Of a stretch of DNA of 27,444 nt, positions 23,373 to 27,444 are shown piece after piece. Origin of the DNA: an uncultured Lachnospiraceae bacterium (lineage in GTDB: Bacteria; Bacillota; Clostridia; Lachnospirales; Lachnospiraceae); contig CAJUJL010000038.1 of NCBI GenBank assembly GCA_910586725.1, forward strand, positions 1-27,444, in the 5' to 3' direction. Each line of letters starts with the position of its first letter. Position 1 is the stretch's first letter. Under the pieces are notes generated by a model that was not told the origin of the DNA, searched no databases, and saw only the letters and a program-made list of their open reading frames with translations. The position numbers and the translations under genes were made by a program.

Positions 23373-26078
23373 GTGTTCAAAAAATGGCTGGAACTAATCT
23401 TTGACCATAAGATCAGTCTGCGGGAGCGTATGTTCCGCGTAGCTACGGGCATATGCATGGTCGCATTGCTATTTATTCTGCCTATGGGCAGAAATCTTTT
23501 CAATATACTGCTTTTAGTATTGAGCCTGATTGCTATCGCACTGACCGTAAAATTCAGCATTCAGAAAAAATGTATCAATACGGGAGCGACATTTATTTCC
23601 GTATTGTTTCTTATTCTTTTCCCATTAAGTTTTTTTTCAGCAGGCGGATTTTACAGCGGAATGCCGGAATGGTTTGTGCTTTGTTTTGTATATATCAGCA
23701 TAACCCTGGTAGGAAGACGAAAAGCCATATTTTTCCTGCTTTGTACGGCTGAAACACTGCTTTGCTATTACATTGCCTATTATTTTCCGGAATCCGTTGC
23801 GAAGAATACCCAGAGACATACCTTCTTTGACTCTGCTAATTCCGTTATTATGGTGGGCGCATTAACAAGTGTGCTGCTCTTATTTCTAAACCGATTGTAT
23901 GAAGAAGAAAATGAACTCTCCAAGCAGCAGAAAAAGGAGATCGAAGAGCTAAACAAGGCTGAAAATCATTTTTTCTCCAGCATGAGCCATGAAATCCGCA
24001 CACCGATCAATACAATTATCGGATTGAATGAAATTATTCTAAGAGGCGACATTTCAGATGATGTTGCTGAAAACGCAAGAAATATCCAGGGCGCCAGCAA
24101 AATGCTGCTTACACTGATCAATGATATTTTGGATTTGTCTAAAATCAAATCAGGAAAAATGGATATTGTAAATGTGTCCTATGAAACAGGCGCCCTTTTT
24201 TCGGAAATTGTAAATATGATCTGGATCAAAGCAAAAGAAAAAGGCCTGGATTTTCAGCTGCATGTGGATTCTTCCATTCCGAGCATGCTCTGTGGAGATG
24301 AAGTCCGCATTAAACAGGTTCTGATCAATTTATTAAACAACGCTGTAAAATATACGAGCGAGGGTTCCGTTTCGCTCTCCGTCCGCTGCGAACGTCTGAC
24401 GCTAAACCGGGTACGCGTCTGGTACTCTGTGGAAGACACCGGACTAGGTGTAAAAAAAGAAAATATACCCTACATTTTCAATGCATTTAAAAGAGTAGAC
24501 GAAGAAAAAAACAGACACATCGAAGGAACCGGACTTGGACTTAGCATTGTGCATCAGCTTGTGGAATTGATGGGCGGCGAGATCAGCGTCAACAGCGTTT
24601 ATACGAAGGGCTCCGTTTTCATTGTTATGCTGGAACAGGATATTATTGAAAATGAAGCGCTGGGAACATTTACGCTCTCCTCCCGTACGAAAATTCACGA
24701 CACGGAACAATACCAGCAGAGCTTTGAAGCTCCGGAATCGCATATTCTTGTAGTAGATGACAATGAAATGAATCTTATGGTTGTGCGCAAGCTCCTTTCA
24801 GAAACCAAAATTCAAATAGACACCGTTGCAAGCGCGGCCGAATGTCTTAAACTGACACAAACCCAGCATTATGACGGCATATTGATGGATCATTTGATGC
24901 CGGAAATGGATGGAATCGCCTGTTTGCACGCTCTTCGCGCACAGCCGGGAGGATTGTGCCAGGATACGCCTGTCATTGCCCTGACTGCCAATGCCGGAAG
25001 CGACAATCAGCTTCTTTACCGAAAAGAAGGATTCAGCGGCTATCTGGCAAAACCGGTCAGCGGCGCACTGTTAGAAGCTGCTGTGCTTAGCATTCTTCCC
25101 AAAGAACTGGTGGAACTAAATGAAGAAATCAATCCGGCGGAAATCGGAAAAGACGTCTTAATTTTTGAACAGGCCAAAAGGCGTTCCCTGATTGTAACGA
25201 CGGACAGCGTATGTGACCTGCCGGATTCTTTGAAAAAAGAATTTGACATCCACGTATGCCCCTACTATGTCTGTACGGAAGAAGGACGGTTTCTGGATGA
25301 AGTGGAACTTGGGGCGGATGAGCTTTTAGAACATATATCTGCCGGAAAAGTCGGTTTCTCTCAGGCTCCGACAGAAGAAGATTACGAACGTTTTTTTGCG
25401 GAAAGATTAACGGAAGCGCAAAACATCATACATATTACAATGGCCAAACATGTCAGCGAGGGGTATGAAAATGCGCTTGAAGCCGCAAAATCTTTTGAGA
25501 ATGTCACCGTAATAGATTCCGGGCACCTTTCCAGCAGCATGGGACTGTCTGTTTTGTATGCCGCTTATATGGCGGAAAAACATGTTCCAAAAACAGAAAT
25601 AATAAAAACCGTAAAGAAATTAAGGCGCTATATCTCTTCCGCTTTTATTATTGACAGTACGCATATGATGTGTCATGCAGGAAGAATTCCCAGACGGATA
25701 CAGATTCTCTGCGATACGCTTCTGCTGCACCCCATCATTATGCTAAGAAAGAGCAAAATGGTCGTTGGAAGCATGGAAATGGGCGGTTTTACACATGTTG
25801 CAAAACGCTATGTTCGAAAAATATTTTTGGATGTCAGAAATATTGACCGGAGGATTTTATTTATCACATACGCCGGCATGAATGATGATATGCTGCAATA
25901 TCTTCAGGACCTTGTGCGTCAATATTGTCCGTTTGAACGCGTTTACCTGCAGAAGGCGTCTTCTGCAATTGCCAGTAACTGTGGCCCCGGTTCCTTTGGC
26001 CTTTTGTTTATGAAAAAAAATGATGTGGCGATTTCTTTTTCCGAGGCATCCAAAGACACGACAAATAATAACGCTTAA
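23373..26078 (+). CDS. Hybrid histidine kinase fused to a DegV domain
   Basis: A GTG start at 23373 has GAGGAGG 9 nt upstream (an in-frame TTG at 23337 lacks a site), giving 901 residues. In order: about six transmembrane helices (to about residue 180), coiled linker, HisKA FFSSMSHEIRTPINTIIGL (His206), HATPase with LLNNAVKYT, DTGLGV and GTGLGLSI, receiver with DDNE and Asp506 in ILMDHLMPEMDG, then from about residue 604 a complete DegV (EDD) domain: TTDSVCDLP, GFSQAPTEEDY, VIDSGHLSSSMGL and a C-terminal SNCGPGSFGLLF. DegV proteins bind fatty acids (FakB in FakAB), so a lipid-linked input or output is plausible. No HPt. Confidence 0.88.
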   Translation: MFKKWLELIFDHKISLRERMFRVATGICMVALLFILPMGRNLFNILLLVLSLIAIALTVKFSIQKKCINTGATFISVLFLILFPLSFFSAGGFYSGMPEWFVLCFVYISITLVGRRKAIFFLLCTAETLLCYYIAYYFPESVAKNTQRHTFFDSANSVIMVGALTSVLLLFLNRLYEEENELSKQQKKEIEELNKAENHFFSSMSHEIRTPINTIIGLNEIILRGDISDDVAENARNIQGASKMLLTLINDILDLSKIKSGKMDIVNVSYETGALFSEIVNMIWIKAKEKGLDFQLHVDSSIPSMLCGDEVRIKQVLINLLNNAVKYTSEGSVSLSVRCERLTLNRVRVWYSVEDTGLGVKKENIPYIFNAFKRVDEEKNRHIEGTGLGLSIVHQLVELMGGEISVNSVYTKGSVFIVMLEQDIIENEALGTFTLSSRTKIHDTEQYQQSFEAPESHILVVDDNEMNLMVVRKLLSETKIQIDTVASAAECLKLTQTQHYDGILMDHLMPEMDGIACLHALRAQPGGLCQDTPVIALTANAGSDNQLLYRKEGFSGYLAKPVSGALLEAAVLSILPKELVELNEEINPAEIGKDVLIFEQAKRRSLIVTTDSVCDLPDSLKKEFDIHVCPYYVCTEEGRFLDEVELGADELLEHISAGKVGFSQAPTEEDYERFFAERLTEAQNIIHITMAKHVSEGYENALEAAKSFENVTVIDSGHLSSSMGLSVLYAAYMAEKHVPKTEIIKTVKKLRRYISSAFIIDSTHMMCHAGRIPRRIQILCDTLLLHPIIMLRKSKMVVGSMEMGGFTHVAKRYVRKIFLDVRNIDRRILFITYAGMNDDMLQYLQDLVRQYCPFERVYLQKASSAIASNCGPGSFGLLFMKKNDVAISFSEASKDTTNNNA

Positions 26079-26107
26079 ATCATGATACAGAAGAATATAT
26101 CACCCCT

Positions 26108-26144
26108 GAATGAGCCGTGGCTGCGGTGTACCGAAGCCGCGGCT
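26108..26144. repeat. Right end and junction of the insertion, imperfect palindrome around GT
   Basis: Arms 26113-26127 (AGCCGTGGCTGCGGT) and 26130-26144 (ACCGAAGCCGCGGCT) are complementary at 13 of 15 positions around the GT core 26128-26129. The left arm belongs to the insert and the right arm is the interrupted gene's own coding sequence, so the insert end resembles its target half-site, as in recombinase attachment sites. Confidence 0.45.
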
Positions 26145-27319
26145 ATTCTTTTGACATTACAAACAGCACTGCTTATGACCAGTATTTTGTCCCCGGACGA
26201 GCGATATATGAATCCATCAGCCGGATTGTAGACCAGATTTTCAATGAATATGCCAAACGACCAGGCCAATCCAATCCTTACTTTACCTCGTTTTGTAACG
26301 GCACGACAGCCACCTGTCAGGGATTGTCTCAATGGGGCACTGTTACTTTGGCAAATCAAGGAAAAACCCCGCTTCAGATTTTGCGCTCTTATTATCCCAA
26401 AGATCTGGAAATTACAGAAACAAATATCATCACCGGTTCCCTCTCCTCCTATCCGGGAACGCCGTTAAAACCAGGAAGCCGCGGACTGAATGTCCAGACG
26501 ATTCAGACTTATTTAAACAGAATTCGAAGAAATTATCCCGCCATTCCGGCTATTACGGATGAAACCGGTAATTTTGGAAAAAGCACCGAAGCAGCCGTCA
26601 AAAAATTTCAATCTGTATTCAATCTTGCTTCTGACGGAATTGTCGGCAAAAGCTCCTGGTATAAAATTTCAAGCCTCTATACCGCGGTAACCAGACTGTC
26701 CGAGCTAAACGGAGAAGGAACCTCTCTTGGCATTGGAACGATCCCTCCGGATTCCATACTGCGCCAGGGATCCAAAGGGCAGGATGTCATTACTTTGCAA
26801 TATCTGCTGAACGTCATCTCCGAATATTATTCCGGCGTTCCCGCGCCCGCGCAGGACGGCGTCTTTGGCAGCGAAACCGCCCAGGCTGTTATGGCTTTTC
26901 AAAAAGCCATGCGCCTTTCCGCCGACGGCATCGTAGGCCCCATGACGTGGAACGCACTGTATGAAACTTACCAGGGTATCCATCAAAACATCCCATCGCC
27001 AAAACCCGACGAAGATACGATAACTTATATTGTTCAGCCAGGCGACACCCTATGGGCAATCTCAAGAAGATATGGCACAACGGTTGATGCAATCAAGCAA
27101 TTAAACGGGCTGAAAAGCGACGTCATCCAGGTCGGCCAGACATTGCGCATACCAACCTCCCAGACAACTCCTTATCTTGAATATACCGTCCGTGCCGGCG
27201 ATACTTTATGGGCAATCTCAAGAAAATATAATACAACGGTTGATGCAATCAAACAATTAAACGGGCTGACAAACGACACCCTCAATATTGGTCAGATACT
27301 TCGGATTCCGAAAGCCTAA
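26117..27319 (+). CDS. C-terminal part of the interrupted SpoIID-like/peptidoglycan-binding/LysM protein
   Basis: The open frame starts at a GTG inside the insert end and has no good ribosome binding site; gene homology begins at Tyr (26129). It continues the SpoIID-like domain (YRSRGYSFDITNSTAYDQYF, CQGLSQWGTVTLANQG), then two PG_binding_1 domains (PGSRGLNVQTIQTYLNRI...DGIVGKSSW and QGSKGQDVITLQYLLNVI...DGIVGPMTW), and two C-terminal LysM repeats (PGDTLWAISRRY and AGDTLWAISRKY). Joined to 19690-20316 it gives a 605-codon protein without a clear signal peptide, fitting a spore-coat or cortex-associated protein. Alone it is probably not translated efficiently. Confidence 0.8.
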   Translation: MAAVYRSRGYSFDITNSTAYDQYFVPGRAIYESISRIVDQIFNEYAKRPGQSNPYFTSFCNGTTATCQGLSQWGTVTLANQGKTPLQILRSYYPKDLEITETNIITGSLSSYPGTPLKPGSRGLNVQTIQTYLNRIRRNYPAIPAITDETGNFGKSTEAAVKKFQSVFNLASDGIVGKSSWYKISSLYTAVTRLSELNGEGTSLGIGTIPPDSILRQGSKGQDVITLQYLLNVISEYYSGVPAPAQDGVFGSETAQAVMAFQKAMRLSADGIVGPMTWNALYETYQGIHQNIPSPKPDEDTITYIVQPGDTLWAISRRYGTTVDAIKQLNGLKSDVIQVGQTLRIPTSQTTPYLEYTVRAGDTLWAISRKYNTTVDAIKQLNGLTNDTLNIGQILRIPKA

Positions 27320-27364
27320 ACACCGGCAAAAACAATGCCGTATAACAGCCGATTACAGAAAAAT

Positions 27365-27380
27365 GAGGCTGTTGCAAAAT
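27365..27380. mobile_element. Possible insertion-sequence end at the window edge
   Basis: GAGGCTGTTGCAAAAT resembles terminal inverted repeats of IS6- or IS1182-type elements, which often carry GGCTGTTGCAAA. A short TCGGT/ACCGA hairpin with a T-run follows at 27399-27417. The transposase would lie beyond the window, so this cannot be confirmed. The stretch 27320-27444 has no gene. Confidence 0.3.
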
Positions 27381-27444
27381 CCGTCTTCTATGGGGCTGTC
27401 GGTTAATACCGATTTTTAAACTCTAAAACTTAAAATACGAATCT

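Larger units (their letters stand above)
20317..26128 (+). mobile_element. 5,812-bp insertion splitting a cell-wall protein gene
   Basis: The two halves of one gene flank this segment. Left flank ...GAGTG-GT and right flank GT-ACCGAAG share only the dinucleotide GT (20316-20317 and 26128-26129); joining them gives ...GAG TGG TAC CGA... and one 605-codon frame with no base lost or gained. The insert carries three signalling genes on the same strand and no recombinase or transposase. A 2-bp overlap is what serine recombinases leave, but the mechanism is inference. Whether it is a strain-specific insertion or an excisable intervening element is open. Confidence 0.6.

Noticed and set aside
26113..26155. 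Ordinary terminator of the kinase-DegV gene
   Set aside because: The arms are separated by only two bases and half of the hairpin is conserved coding sequence of the interrupted gene; the T-stretch is broken by C.

Overview
The window looks like a chromosomal segment of a Gram-positive, low-to-mid GC anaerobe of the Clostridia, most likely Lachnospiraceae. This rests on the gene families recognised (a tsaE-tsaB-rimI operon, AsnA, two lipoproteins resembling a clostridial DUF6034-type family, and a SpoIID-like/peptidoglycan-binding/LysM protein), on strong GGAGG-type ribosome binding sites and on CCA-less tRNA genes. It is an inference from reading alone; no database was searched.

Layout. (1) Positions 1-5820, all on the minus strand: a compact operon ycxB-like > tsaE > tsaB > rimI > rnz > small membrane-anchored protein > tsaD > ispD, followed by tRNA-Ser(GGA) and tRNA-Ser(UGA). 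Beyond them, near the left edge, a near-consensus promoter points out of the window with a leader resembling an rRNA operon. (2) 5793-6260: an AT-rich divergent intergenic region with a cluster of DnaA boxes, then asnA on the plus strand. (3) 7295-17457, minus strand: an OmpR-type response regulator and histidine kinase, two paralogous lipoproteins, two membrane permeases, an ABC ATPase, and two exported single-pass proteins. Both the regulator promoter and the lipoprotein promoter carry the same 11-bp-period TTTACA direct repeat. The ATPase is separated from its permeases by a 772-bp spacer holding five 81-bp tandem repeats and a 229-bp nested palindrome. (4) 17555-19502, minus strand: a two-gene Septu-like anti-phage system (PtuA ATPase, PtuB HNH nuclease). 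(5) 19690-27319, plus strand: a SpoIID-like/peptidoglycan-binding/LysM gene cut in two by a 5,812-bp insertion. The insertion carries three signalling genes: a single-domain receiver, a hybrid kinase with HPt, and a hybrid kinase fused to a DegV fatty-acid-binding domain. Joining the two flanks at a shared GT dinucleotide restores one 605-codon reading frame exactly.

The most notable observations are the precisely split gene, its recombinase-free signalling insert with weakly matching ends, the kinase-DegV fusion, the repeat/palindrome complex inside the ABC operon, and the shared operator that ties the two-component system to the lipoprotein/ABC cluster.
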